Shown in pieces: positions 45,189-56,181 of a stretch of DNA of 64,000 nt. Positions within the stretch are counted from its first letter, which is position 1; each line of letters opens with the position of its first letter. The notes under the pieces were generated by a model, which worked only from the letters and a program-made list of their open reading frames with translations, was not told the origin of the DNA and did not search any database. Made by a program: the position numbers and the translations under genes. Source of the stretch: Kitasatospora sp. GP82 (GTDB taxonomy: Bacteria > Actinomycetota > Actinomycetes > Streptomycetales > Streptomycetaceae); contig NZ_JARZAJ010000007.1 in assembly GCF_029892105.1 (NCBI RefSeq), positions 185,119-249,118 of the forward strand, read 5' to 3'.

Positions 45189-45509
45189 CCGGCATCACCC
45201 GAACGGGTCATCCGGGACTGACTCGACCAGGTCGGTCTCCGGATGACCCTTCCGGCTGTCCGGACCGGGCTTCGCCGCCTGAACGGGTGATGTAGAGCGG
45301 CCAGTTGTGGCGCATGTCACGAAAACGCTGCGCGACGGCCCCAGGATGCCGACACTGGGAACCAGCGTGGAAAGGGCGTCAGTCCTACCCACCGAAGTGC
45401 CGGTTCACACCTGGGCCGGCCGGCAGGATCCGACCGGCAGGGCGGACGCCCAAGGGGGGTGGCCGTGCGGCGGGCCCGGATCGTCGTGAGCGAAGCGAGG
45501 GTACGCGTC
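45189..45509. other. Structured intergenic region
   Basis: No gene is supported. An 11-bp inverted repeat GGGTCATCCGG (45205-45215) / CCGGATGACCC (45239-45249) can form a long stem. A second dyad, CATCACCCG near 45194 / CGGGTGATG near 45286, encloses it. This may be the terminator of the preceding gene or part of a leader for the DUF5999 gene. Confidence 0.45.
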
Positions 45510-45701
45510 ATGTGCCAGCACCGTCCTGAGTGCCCGTCTGCGGAGTCCGCCGACCGTGAGGCAGCCGTCCCGGTGGCCTGCCACCCCGAGCAGGGGTGGA
45601 GCCTGCTCTGCAACGGCGTCCTGGTCTTCGAGGACACCGGCGAACTGCTGCCCGACGGGCAGGTGATCGCGCCGCGCCGAGCGCTGGCCACCGCAGCCTG
45701 A
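45510..45701 (+). CDS. DUF5999 family small protein
   Basis: 63 aa conserved actinobacterial protein: MCQHRPECPSAESADREAAV then HPEQGWSLLCNGVLVFEDTG and LPDGQVIAPRR. Cys and His residues at the N-terminus (CQH, C) and the later Cys could bind a metal. Function is unknown, though the family is common in Streptomyces. The ATG at 45510 with GAGGGT upstream gives the family N-terminus; the frame is open further 5'. It ends before a very strong bidirectional terminator shared with gcvP. Confidence 0.85.
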   Translation: MCQHRPECPSAESADREAAVPVACHPEQGWSLLCNGVLVFEDTGELLPDGQVIAPRRALATAA

Positions 45702-45730
45702 CACCTCCTCCGGACAGGCCCGGGAGAGAC

Positions 45731-45770
45731 CGAGGGCCCCTCGGAGGATCACTCCTCCGAGGGGCCCTCG
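45731..45770. terminator. Bidirectional terminator, 18-bp stem
   Basis: CGAGGGCCCCTCGGAGGA (45731-45748) pairs perfectly with TCCTCCGAGGGGCCCTCG (45753-45770) around a TCAC loop. It lies between the convergent DUF5999 gene (ends 45701) and gcvP (ends 45783). Confidence 0.9.
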
Positions 45771-45782
45771 CCATCACTGGGG

Positions 45783-48653
<2,871 letters not shown>

Positions 48654-48755
48654 GGGGGTCGAGGCCTCCTGGTCACGGACCGGCGGGGGTACACACGCCG
48701 CAGGGCTTCGCCGCTGTGGAAGCGGGGGACCTTGTGCGCGCGGACCCGACAGGCC

Positions 48756-48990
48756 TCCCCCTCTGTCATCGGGACCTGAGAGCTTCGCCGCGCAGGAGGC
48801 CCGGGGGCGCCCATCGGCTTGCACCGTCGGTGAGGGTGGTACCGCCGGCTCCCGCGCCAACAGCCCTGCCCTGCTTTCCAGAGTGACCTATCCCACACGG
48901 TACGGATGCCTGAGAGATTCCGGGGAGGGTTTGCTCCTTCGGCGCCCCTTTGCCCCAGTTCACGGGGTCGGGGACTCTCCCGCGCGGGCT
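48756..48990 (-). promoter_or_regulatory. Tandem glycine riboswitch
   Basis: Two aptamers on the minus strand upstream of gcvP. Aptamer 1 shows GGGAGAGTCCCC (near 48970-48981), GCGCCGAAGGAGCAAACC (48929-48946) and AATCTCTCAGGCATCC (near 48905-48920). Aptamer 2 shows CACCGACGGTGCAAGCCG (48815-48832) and GAAGCTCTCAGGTCCCGATG (near 48768-48787). The CCGA(A/C)GG.GCAA(A/G) and CTCTCAGG motifs in both copies are diagnostic. About 100 nt of expression platform follows before the gcvP start. Confidence 0.95.
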
Positions 48991-49201
48991 CGGCGGTCGC
49001 GCCCAGGGTACCAGCGGAAGCCCTTCGGATCACCGGTCGGGCAGGGGCCATTGGGCAGGGCACGAACGACCTCGGAAAGCCCAGTCCGCTCCCGTACGGG
49101 CGCCCTCGGCTCGCGACCGCCCAATTGATGGCTTTTGGTGTGAAGTGGCGGATGGGCAGCTCCTTCAACCGCCCCCGACGGACTCTCCAAGGAGCATGCG
49201 C

Positions 49202-50362
49202 ATGGAGGACAGTGTGCAGACCGATATCGATCCGCGAGACCTGATCGGGCACAAGGCGGTCGACCGGAACGGTGACAAGATCGGCACGGTCGACGAGGTC
49301 TATCTCGACGACGCGACCGGTGAGCCCGAGTGGGCCGCGGTGCGGACCGGGATCTTCGGCCGGGACGCCTTCGTCCCGCTCACCACCAGCGAGTTCTCGG
49401 GCGAGGAACTCAGGGTCCCGTACGACAAGTCGCTGATCAAGGACTCCCCCGACTTCGGCGTGGGGCAGCACCTCTCGCCCGCACAGGAGCTCCAGCTCTA
49501 CCGCTACTACGGCCTGGACGCGGACGGTGCTCCCCCGCCACCCGCAACCAACGGCGCCTCCAAGCCCGCCGACCTGGACTTCGGCACGGTCCCGGCGGCC
49601 CCGCCGCGCACGCAGACCGCGCCGGCCCCAACCCCGGCCACGGAGGACAGGCCGGTCGCCGCCCCGATCGCGGAGCACAGACCGATCGCCACCCCCGCCC
49701 CGGAGCACAGGCCCGCCGCTGCAGAGAGCACGGCGGAGCACAGGCCGACCGCGTTCACCGCGCCGCCCGCACCACCGGCCTCGCCGCTCACCGAAGCCGC
49801 GAAGAGCCCCACCACGCTGGACAAGCCCGCGCCCCGCGCCACCGAGGCCAACAGGCGGGCCGTCAACACCCCCGCCGTGGAGCGCACCCCCGCAGCGGCC
49901 GCGCCGAGCAGTGCCCCGAGCGGGCCCATCGAGATCACCTGCCGCGAGGAGCGCCTCGACATCAGCACCGAGTGGCATGTGCTGGGCACCGCACGGCTGC
50001 GCAAGTACGTGACGACCGAGCCCGTGGAGCGCCGGGTGCCGGTGGTCCGGGAGCGGGTGCGGGTGGAGCGGATCCCGGTCACCGAGGCCGAGCGGGCCGT
50101 GCTGAGCGACCGTGAGATCGCCGAGGCCGTGGAGGAGGTCACGCTGCGCGGGGAACGGCCGGTGGTGCGCAAGACCCCGGTCCCGATCGAGCGGGTCCGC
50201 CTGGTGGTCGAGCGCTACACCGAGGAGGAGGTGATCCGCGAGGAACTGCGCCGGGAACACGTCGAGGTCCAGGACAGCACCGGCGCGGACATCCCCGCCG
50301 CGCCCACCGCTCCGCCGTCGGCCCCGCCGCCCGCCCGGCCCGAGCCCCTGCGCCACGCCTGA
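49202..50362 (+). CDS. PRC-barrel / DUF2382 stress-type protein
   Basis: 386 aa soluble protein in three parts. Residues 10-90 form a PRC-barrel: LIGHKAVDRNGDKIGTVDEV and EWAAVRTGIFGRDAFVPL. Residues 110-240 are a Pro/Ala/Thr-rich linker with repeated EHRP motifs (AEHRPIA, PEHRPAA, AEHRPTA). Residues 245-370 are a DUF2382 domain: ITCREERLDISTEWHVLGTA, RVPVVRERVRVERIPV and VEVQD. The family is linked to general stress in actinobacteria; the biochemical role is unknown. The ATG at 49202 has AAGGAG 7 nt upstream; an ATG at 49196 is too close to it. It is followed by a terminator. Confidence 0.87.
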   Translation: MEDSVQTDIDPRDLIGHKAVDRNGDKIGTVDEVYLDDATGEPEWAAVRTGIFGRDAFVPLTTSEFSGEELRVPYDKSLIKDSPDFGVGQHLSPAQELQLYRYYGLDADGAPPPPATNGASKPADLDFGTVPAAPPRTQTAPAPTPATEDRPVAAPIAEHRPIATPAPEHRPAAAESTAEHRPTAFTAPPAPPASPLTEAAKSPTTLDKPAPRATEANRRAVNTPAVERTPAAAAPSSAPSGPIEITCREERLDISTEWHVLGTARLRKYVTTEPVERRVPVVRERVRVERIPVTEAERAVLSDREIAEAVEEVTLRGERPVVRKTPVPIERVRLVVERYTEEEVIREELRREHVEVQDSTGADIPAAPTAPPSAPPPARPEPLRHA

Positions 50363-50420
50363 GCCCGATGGCCTTCGCGGCCTTGCAGTCCGGGCGCCCC
50401 GAGCCCCCGGTCCCGCCCCC

Positions 50421-50441
50421 AGCGGAGCCGGGGGCTCCGCT
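50421..50441 (+). terminator. Terminator after the PRC-barrel gene
   Basis: AGCGGAGCC / GGCTCCGCT form a 9-bp stem with a GGG loop, followed by TTGCCTAATTTT. A competing longer stem GAGCCCCCGG (50401-50410) / CCGGGGGCTC (50428-50437) also exists. Either would stop transcription. Confidence 0.8.
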
Positions 50442-50460
50442 TTGCCTAATTTTCACCGAT

Positions 50461-50485
50461 AGATATTTGACATAGTGAAGTATCT
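50461..50485. promoter_or_regulatory. AT-rich promoter/operator region upstream of an MFS gene
   Basis: TTGACA at 50467-50472 is a good -35. A -10 at 18 bp (CATCGT) is weak. An inverted repeat AGATA (50461-50465) / TATCT (50481-50485) brackets the -35, similar in layout to the site at 13015-13037. Confidence 0.5.
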
Positions 50486-50566
50486 CGGGGCATCGTTACT
50501 TCAGTTCGTTGACTTTCTCCCTTGGAAACAGTTCGCTTCCAGGGGCCCTGAACTGGAGGAAGAACC

Positions 50567-52048
50567 GTGAGTGAGGCACCACAGCCCAGCTCCGCGGCCG
50601 AGAAGCCGAGCAGCGCACGGGTGCTACCCGCTCTGATCCTGGCGATGCTGGCGTTCAGCGTGGTGCAGACCGCGGTCGTCCCGATCCTGCCCTCGCTGGC
50701 CAAGGAGCTGCACGTCGCAGGCTCCAACATCACCTGGCTGATGACGGCCAACCTGCTCTCCGCCGCCGTGCTGACCCCGCTGCTGGGCCGCTTCGGCGAC
50801 CTGCGCGGCCGCAAGCCGATGCTGCTGATCTCCCTTGCCGGCCTGATCGCCGGTTCCGCCCTCGCGGTCGGCACCCACTCCTTCGGCTGGCTGGTCGTCG
50901 CCCGCGTCCTGCAGGGCGCCGGCGGTGGCGTGCTCCCGCTGGCGATCAGCATCGTCCGTGACGAGCTCCCCAAGGAGAAGGTCACCGGCGGCGTCGCCGC
51001 GATCAGTGCCTCGATGGGTGTCGGCTCGGGCCTTGGCCTGGTTGCCACCGGTCTGCTGCTGGAGCACTGGAGCTACAAGTCCATCTTCTGGATGGGTCTG
51101 ATCTTCGGCCTGATCGCGGTCGCCCTGGTCGCGCTGCGCGTCCCGAAGGACCCGGTCGTGGACAAGGACGGCGGTGCCGACCCGCTCGGCGCGCTCACCC
51201 TGGCCGGCTGGCTCTCCGCCCTGCTGATCGCCGTCAGCCAGGGCAACCACTGGGGCTGGACCTCCACCAAGACGCTCGGCCTGTTCGCCGTCGCCGCCGT
51301 GGTCGCCCTGATCTGGATCGCCATCGAGACCAAGGTCAGCCACCCGCTGGTGGACATGAAGATGATGTCCCGCCCGGCCGTCGCCTTCACCAACATCTCC
51401 GGCCTGCTCATCGGCTTCGGGATGTACGGCTCCTTCATGGTGATCAGCAACTTCGCACAGACCCCCGCGAAGTTCGCCCACTACGGCTTCACCGCCACCG
51501 TGCTGCACGCCGGTGTGATGCTGCTGCCGTCCGCCATCGGCTCGATGGTGGCCGCACCGGTCGGCGCGCTGCTGATCTCCCGCAGCGGTCCGCGACTGCC
51601 GCTGGTCCTCGGTGGCCTGCTCGGCGCGGTCTCCATGGCCTACCTGGCCGTCCGGCACAGCGCCGAGGGTGACATCTACCTCGCCTCCGCCGTCTTCGGT
51701 CTCGGCGTCGGCCTCGCCTACGCGGCGATGCCCGCCTACATCAACGGTGCCGTACCGCCCGAGCAGAGCGGTATCGCCAACGGCATGAACGCCGTGCTGC
51801 GCACCGTCGGTGGCGCCATCGGCACCGCCGTGATGGGCGCGATCCTGACCGGCGACACCATCAAGTTCCCGGTCCCGATGCCGATCCAGCTGCCCACCCT
51901 GGACGCCTACAAGCACGCCTACTGGGTCGCCGCCGTGATGTGTCTGGTGGCCGCCGTGGTGCCGTTCGCGATCCGTCGCATGAAGCCTGCCACCGCCGTT
52001 CCGGTGGCGGACAGCTCCGACTCGGAGCTGGTCAAGACCGGCGCCTGA
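50567..52048 (+). CDS. MFS transporter, DHA2 family drug exporter
   Basis: 493 aa, 14-helix class. FSVVQTAVVPILPSLAKEL is TM1. LLGRFGDLRGRKPMLLIS is motif A, ARVLQGAGGGVLPLAISIV is motif B and GVGSGLGLVATGLLLEHWSY is motif C. The charged Lys-rich loops and a C-terminal tail ending SELVKTGA are ordinary. Its codon use reads as highly biased (gcc/ctg/ggc dominated), perhaps reflecting good expression. Start GTG 50567 with a strong [12 protein letters not shown] likely regulated promoter lies at 50461-50496. Substrate unknown. Confidence 0.88.
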   Translation: MSEAPQPSSAAEKPSSARVLPALILAMLAFSVVQTAVVPILPSLAKELHVAGSNITWLMTANLLSAAVLTPLLGRFGDLRGRKPMLLISLAGLIAGSALAVGTHSFGWLVVARVLQGAGGGVLPLAISIVRDELPKEKVTGGVAAISASMGVGSGLGLVATGLLLEHWSYKSIFWMGLIFGLIAVALVALRVPKDPVVDKDGGADPLGALTLAGWLSALLIAVSQGNHWGWTSTKTLGLFAVAAVVALIWIAIETKVSHPLVDMKMMSRPAVAFTNISGLLIGFGMYGSFMVISNFAQTPAKFAHYGFTATVLHAGVMLLPSAIGSMVAAPVGALLISRSGPRLPLVLGGLLGAVSMAYLAVRHSAEGDIYLASAVFGLGVGLAYAAMPAYINGAVPPEQSGIANGMNAVLRTVGGAIGTAVMGAILTGDTIKFPVPMPIQLPTLDAYKHAYWVAAVMCLVAAVVPFAIRRMKPATAVPVADSSDSELVKTGA

Positions 52049-52059
52049 CGAGGCGCCCG

Positions 52060-52088
52060 CCCTCGCTCTCAGGGACAGGGAGCGAGGG
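52060..52088 (+). terminator. Terminator after the MFS gene
   Basis: CCCTCGCTC (52060-52068) pairs with GAGCGAGGG (52080-52088), 11-nt loop, 12 bp after the MFS stop codon. Confidence 0.7.
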
Positions 52089-52146
52089 GACTGGGCCCCG
52101 GCGGTCGGTGAGGGCATCACGACCCGCCCGAGGCCCAGCTCGACAA

Positions 52147-52185
52147 GCGGCCCCGTGCCCGGACAAGTTCCGGGCACGGGGCCGC
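52147..52185 (-). terminator. Strong hairpin after dinB
   Basis: GCGGCCCCGTGCCCGG (52147-52162) pairs perfectly with CCGGGCACGGGGCCGC (52170-52185) around ACAAGTT, a 16-bp stem. It lies between convergent genes and probably terminates dinB, possibly in both directions. Confidence 0.85.
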
Positions 52186-52210
52186 AACATTTCTGCCGCC
52201 CCCGGAGCCC

Positions 52211-53641
52211 TCACTGCGGCCGCAACGGGAGCGGATCGGCGGGCTCCAGCTCCGGATCCTCGATCAGGAAAGTCCGCACCCGGCCGGGCACGCTGTAGGG
52301 CGTCTCGAACCGTACGGTGACCCGGCCGACGCCGCTTCCCTGCACCCAGCCCGGTCCGTACCGCGCATGGCTCACGTCCTGCCCCGGCATCCAGCGCCGG
52401 ACGGCCGCAGGCTCCGGCTCCTCCGAGCGCACGGGGGCCGCCTCGGGCTCCGCCCGGCCCTCCCCCTGCTGCTCTGCCTGCTGCTCCCCCTGCTGCTCTG
52501 CCTGAGCCGCCACCTCGGCCTCCGCAACTGCCTGTGCCTCGGCGGCCGCCTGGGCGAAGAGGTCCTCCTGCGTGAAGTCCGCCAGCTGGGAGACCCCGAC
52601 ACCCAGCAGTCGCACCCCTCCCGTGGTGTCCACCTGCGTCGCCAGCCGCCGGGCCGTCTCGGTGATCACCGCCTCGTCGTCGGTCGGCGCACGCAGAGTC
52701 TCGGACCTCGTAAGGGTGGAGAAGTCGAAGCGGCGCACCTTGAGCACCACCGTACGGCCGGAGCGGCCCGCAGCCCGCAGACGTCCGACACAGCGCGCCG
52801 CCAGAACGTCGACCTCGTGCAGGATGCGGTCCCGATCGGCCAGGTCCACCTCGAAGGTGTCCTCCACCGAGACCGACTTGGCGTCGCGATCCGGCACCAC
52901 CGGGCGCTCGTCCAGACCTATGGACATCGCGTAGACGCCCGCCCCGTGCGCCCGGCCGAGCAGTTGGACCAACTCGCCCTCCCCCGCCTCCGCCAGATCG
53001 GCCACCGTGGCCAGGCCGGCCCGCCGCAGCACCTGCTCGGTGGCCGGACCGACGCCGGGCAGCGCCCGGACCGGCATCGGGCTCAGCACCGCCCGCTCGG
53101 ATCCGATCTCCACCAGCACCAGACCGTCCGGCTTGGCCTGCTCAGAGGCGATCTTCGCCATCAGCTTCGACCCGGCCGCACCGACCGATCCGGTCAGCGC
53201 CGTCCGCGCCTCGATGTCCGCACGGAGATCCTCGGCGATCGCCAGCACCATCTGGGCGCCCTCCTGCGGGCCCGCGGCGGCCAGCGCGGGACCGTACGGT
53301 CCTGCCTCCAGATCAACGAACGCCTCGTCCAGACTCAGCGGTTCGACCAGTGGCGACAGCTCGCGCAGCAGCTCCATCACGATCTCGCTCACCTGCCGGT
53401 AGGCGGGAAAGCGGCCGGACAGGAAGGCGGCATTGGGACAGAGCCGCCGGGCCTGCGCCATCGGCATCGCCGAGTGCACTCCAAAGCGCCGAGCCTCGTA
53501 CGAGGCGGTGGACACCACCCCACGGCCGCCCAGACCGCCGACCACCACCGGTTTGCCGCGCAGACTCGGCTTGGCCGCCTGCTCCACCGCGGCGAAGAAG
53601 GCGTCCATGTCGAGATGGATGATGCTCGGCACTGTCCGCAC
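52211..53641 (-). CDS. dinB: DNA polymerase IV (Y-family)
   Basis: Translesion DNA polymerase, 476 aa. IIHLDMDAFFAAVEQ at residue 7 and LSLDEAFVDLEAG near residue 103 hold the catalytic acidic residues. The YEARRFGVHSAMPM motif near residue 48 is Y-family typical. ALPGVGPATEQVLRRAG near residue 193 is the HhH element. After the little finger (to about 365) comes a Glu/Gln/Ala-rich linker including EQQGEQQAEQQGEGRAE, then a C-terminal GPGWVQGSGVGRVTVRFE segment, common in actinobacterial DinB and not the E. coli-type clamp end. Start GTG 53641; a GTG at 53632 has a better RBS. No LexA box was seen upstream. Confidence 0.92.
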   Translation of the reverse strand: MRTVPSIIHLDMDAFFAAVEQAAKPSLRGKPVVVGGLGGRGVVSTASYEARRFGVHSAMPMAQARRLCPNAAFLSGRFPAYRQVSEIVMELLRELSPLVEPLSLDEAFVDLEAGPYGPALAAAGPQEGAQMVLAIAEDLRADIEARTALTGSVGAAGSKLMAKIASEQAKPDGLVLVEIGSERAVLSPMPVRALPGVGPATEQVLRRAGLATVADLAEAGEGELVQLLGRAHGAGVYAMSIGLDERPVVPDRDAKSVSVEDTFEVDLADRDRILHEVDVLAARCVGRLRAAGRSGRTVVLKVRRFDFSTLTRSETLRAPTDDEAVITETARRLATQVDTTGGVRLLGVGVSQLADFTQEDLFAQAAAEAQAVAEAEVAAQAEQQGEQQAEQQGEGRAEPEAAPVRSEEPEPAAVRRWMPGQDVSHARYGPGWVQGSGVGRVTVRFETPYSVPGRVRTFLIEDPELEPADPLPLRPQ

Positions 53642-53712
53642 CTGCTGATCATCCCGCAGGGGTCTGACAATCCCCGGTCAGTGGCCCGCCGGTCGCCCAT
53701 CGGCTCCGGGGG

Positions 53713-54414
53713 TCAGTGCCGGGCCGCGTCCGCCAGCGCCCGGGCAATTCCGGGTTCAGGAACCCCGAGGAAGTGCGGATCGGGTCGCAGCCAGGCGTTC
53801 AGCGCGGCCTTGCCCGCACCCGGGACCTCCCGCAGACCGCCGTAGTACCAGGTCGCATCGGCCGGCTCCGGCACTCCGACGGCGTACGAGTCGATACCCG
53901 CCGCGCGGCAGAGCGCCAGCGCCCGGCGCACATGGAAGCTCTGGCTGACCAGCACCGCCCGGTCCACCCCGAAGATCCGCCGCGCCCGCGCGCAGGAGTC
54001 CCAGGTGTCGAAACCCGCGTAGTCCTCCACCACCCGGATGTCCGGCACGCCATGGCCGACCAGGTACCGGCGCATGGCGTCGGGCTCGTTGTAGCTGCTG
54101 CGGCTGTTGTCGCCGGTCACCAAAATCGCCTGCACCTTGCGCTGCTGATAGAGCGTCAGCGCCGCGTCCAGCCGGTGTGCAAGGTACGGGGAGGGCTCAC
54201 CGTCGAACAGACCGGCGCCGAAGACCACGGCGACCGGAGCACTCGGCGCGCTCTCGACGGTACCGACGTGATCGCCCTCGCTCAGCCAGAGCCAGGTGCT
54301 CGGGGCCAGCGCCAGCGCGCTCAGCAGAGCGGCCGCCTGGAAGGCCCGGCGCTGTGCCCGTCTCGTCCGGGGCAACCGTAGCCGGGGCAGCCAAGGCCGC
54401 AATATCCATCCCAT
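53713..54414 (-). CDS. SanA/YdcF-like DUF218 membrane protein
   Basis: 233 aa. A basic N-terminus (LPRTRRAQRRAFQAAALLSA) leads into one hydrophobic anchor, so the DUF218 domain is probably outside the membrane. VAVVFGAGLFDGEPSPYLAH near residue 70, ILVTGDNSRSSYNEPDAMRR near residue 105, VVEDYAGFDTWDSCARARRI near residue 135 and LVSQSFHVRRALALCRAAGI near residue 160 are the family blocks with conserved Asp, Glu and His. E. coli SanA affects vancomycin sensitivity at high temperature, so a role in envelope integrity is inferred. The ATG at 54414 has GAGGGGGA upstream. Confidence 0.85.
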   Translation of the reverse strand: MGWILRPWLPRLRLPRTRRAQRRAFQAAALLSALALAPSTWLWLSEGDHVGTVESAPSAPVAVVFGAGLFDGEPSPYLAHRLDAALTLYQQRKVQAILVTGDNSRSSYNEPDAMRRYLVGHGVPDIRVVEDYAGFDTWDSCARARRIFGVDRAVLVSQSFHVRRALALCRAAGIDSYAVGVPEPADATWYYGGLREVPGAGKAALNAWLRPDPHFLGVPEPGIARALADAARH

Positions 54415-54456
54415 CGGGTCCCCCTCTTGATCACGATTCATCTGCCCGGACGGCAT

Positions 54457-54490
54457 CGAGGGCCCGGACGGTTCCCCGTCCGGGCCCTCG
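54457..54490 (-). terminator. Terminator after the MerR gene
   Basis: A perfect 15-bp stem CGAGGGCCCGGACGG (54457-54471) / CCGTCCGGGCCCTCG (54476-54490) with loop TTCC, downstream of the MerR gene ending at 54569 and before the SanA-like gene. Confidence 0.85.
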
Positions 54491-54568
54491 TTCGAATCCG
54501 TTGGCCGCTCGCTGCGCCGACCGTCCGCCGGGCGCACCGAGCGCCTGCTCAGTGCGCCGATCGGCTGT

Positions 54569-55258
54569 TCAGCCGGCGCGGTTGCGGCGCTGGGCCAGCT
54601 CGTCGCCCGGGTCATGCCCGATCAGGGTCTCGCCGGTGTCCGTCCGCTCCGCGTGCAGCCGCCCGAGCAGGACCTCCAGGTCCTGCCGGACCGCACCGAC
54701 GGCGATGCCGAAGACGCCGTGACCGCCCTTCAGCAGATCCACCACCTGCTGCGGGGAGGTGCACTCGTACACCGTGGCACCGTCGCACATCAGGGTCAGA
54801 CCGCCCAGATCCGCGACCTCGGCGGTCTGCAGGTGGGTGATGGCGACCCGGATGTTCTGCAGTGAGACGCCGGCATCGAGCAGCCGCTTGACGATCTTGA
54901 GAAGCAGGATGTCGCGGAAGCTGTACAGCCGCTGTGCACTCGCCGAGTACGTACTGCGCACGCTGGGCTCCAGCAGCCCGGTACGGGCCCAGTAGTCCAG
55001 CTGGCGGTAGGTGATTCCGGCGGCGGCACAGGCCGTCGGCCCCCGGTAGCCCAGCAGCTCGGACGTCGGCGCCAGCCGTTCGATCGCGGGCTGCCCCGGC
55101 TGCACGGCCGGGAATCGACCGACCCTCGGCAGGTCGCGCTCCTGCTGATCGGCCCCCGAGACCTCCCAGGCCCGCTCCAGCAGCGGCTTCCGCCCGGGGC
55201 GCGGGACGTGCACGGAGCACGGGCCTCCAACGGCTGCTTCATCGCCCATGCCGCTCAT
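54569..55258 (-). CDS. MerR family regulator (Rv1830/ResR-like)
   Basis: 229 aa. An unusual N-terminal extension of about 70 residues precedes the MerR HTH: GPTACAAAGITYRQLDYWAR near residue 73, then VRSTYSASAQRLYSFRDILL. KIVKRLLDAGVSLQNIRVAI is the second helix group. The C-terminal half (LMCDGATVYECTSPQQVVDL) is an effector-like domain without the metal-binding cysteines of classical MerR. It sits next to DUF151 and a second MerR gene, the order Rv1828-Rv1829-Rv1830, so orthology with Rv1830 is inferred. The ATG at 55258 has GGAGG five nt upstream. Confidence 0.85.
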   Translation of the reverse strand: MSGMGDEAAVGGPCSVHVPRPGRKPLLERAWEVSGADQQERDLPRVGRFPAVQPGQPAIERLAPTSELLGYRGPTACAAAGITYRQLDYWARTGLLEPSVRSTYSASAQRLYSFRDILLLKIVKRLLDAGVSLQNIRVAITHLQTAEVADLGGLTLMCDGATVYECTSPQQVVDLLKGGHGVFGIAVGAVRQDLEVLLGRLHAERTDTGETLIGHDPGDELAQRRNRAG

Positions 55259-55575
55259 GCCTACCTCCGTCCGCTCGTCCTGTGGGCCGTCTGGCCCCGA
55301 GTGGCGTAACTCACCGGAGCCACTCCTGACGGTAGGCAGTCGCCAGTGACCCGTCAACGATCGCCACGCCGAGGCTCACCACAAATGTCACTCGGTGGAG
55401 TGGTTTTTCGTGCCCTAAGTGTGGGTACCTGGACGCCCTTTGGCAAAACGCGACTTGCAGGTGACACGCCGCGGACCTATCAGCCCCGGAGGCTCCGTCG
55501 GCGAGGCTCCGTCGGCGAGGCTCCGTCGGCGAGGCTCCGTCGGCGAGGCTCCGTCGGCCCACCGGGAGGCGGCCG
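55259..55575. other. Intergenic region with minisatellite
   Basis: 317 bp between DUF151 (ends 55576) and the MerR gene (starts 55258), both minus strand. It contains the 14-bp minisatellite and an AT-richer segment (GGTTTTTCGTGCCC near 55401) likely to hold the MerR promoter. A small hairpin CACTC-GGTG-GAGTG precedes the T tract. Confidence 0.45.
55489..55558. repeat. Minisatellite: five exact copies of a 14-bp unit
   Basis: GAGGCTCCGTCGGC is repeated head to tail five times without mismatch, starting 17 bp after the DUF151 stop codon on the minus strand. Exactness suggests recent or ongoing expansion. Each unit could contribute to stem-loop or GC-rich pausing structures in the transcript. 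Confidence 0.95.
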
Positions 55576-56049
55576 CTACTGCTGGCCGCCGCCGAAGTCC
55601 TCCGGGGAGACCTGGTCGAGGAACTCGCGGAACTTCTCCACCTCGTCCTCCTGCTCGTCCGGGATCGCGATGCCCGCCTCGGCGAGCACCTCCTCACTCC
55701 CGTAGATCGGAGTGCCGGTGCGCAGGGCGAGGGCTATCGCGTCCGAGGGACGCGCGCTGACCTCGACACCACCGGCGAACACCAGCTCGGCGTAGAACAC
55801 GCCCTCCCTGAGGTCGCTGATCCGCACCTCGGTGAGTTGCTGGCCGAGCGCGTCGAGCACGTCCTTGAACAGGTCGTGAGTCAACGGCCGCACCGGTGTC
55901 ATGCCCTGCTGGGCGAAGGCGATCGCGGTCGCCTCGCCAGGACCGATCCAGATCGGCAGGTACCGATCGCCCCCTACCTCCCGCAGCAGCACGATCGGCT
56001 GGTTGGAAGGCATCTCCACCCGGACACCCACGACGTCGAGCTCATTCAC
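55576..56049 (-). CDS. DUF151 bifunctional nuclease family protein
   Basis: 157 aa. MNELDVVGVRVEMPSNQPIV at the start, VVLLREV-like strand and YLPIWIGPGEATAIAFAQQG near residue 28, VRPLTHDLFKDVLDALG near residue 52 and ARPSDAIALALRTGTPIYGS near residue 98 are the DUF151 blocks. Plant and bacterial relatives show nuclease activity, but in mycobacteria (Rv1829/MmpS-unrelated BNR) the role is unsettled. It ends acidic (EEVLAEAGIAIPDEQEDEVE). The GTG at 56049 with AGGG upstream is the family start. It is part of the conserved FHA-MerR-DUF151-MerR block. Confidence 0.88.
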   Translation of the reverse strand: MNELDVVGVRVEMPSNQPIVLLREVGGDRYLPIWIGPGEATAIAFAQQGMTPVRPLTHDLFKDVLDALGQQLTEVRISDLREGVFYAELVFAGGVEVSARPSDAIALALRTGTPIYGSEEVLAEAGIAIPDEQEDEVEKFREFLDQVSPEDFGGGQQ

Positions 56050-56181
56050 AGTGGCAACCCTATGACCCCTGCCCCGGATATGAAAGCGCAACCGGTCGCG
56101 GCGCCCCTCCGCACGCGCCCGCGCGCCCCCGAGCAGCGGGTTTCGGCCGCAGAACAGCGCACTCGGCAGACACCGGACATG

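Noticed and set aside
53642..53712. LexA/SOS box before dinB
   Set aside because: No GAAC-N4-GTTC-type dyad was found in the upstream interval.
54485..54515. tRNA T-loop-like sequence GTTCGAATCC
   Set aside because: No T-stem pairing, anticodon arm or acceptor stem is possible. It overlaps the terminator after the MerR gene.
55489..55558. CRISPR array
   Set aside because: The units are 14 bp, contiguous and lack spacers. No cas genes are present.
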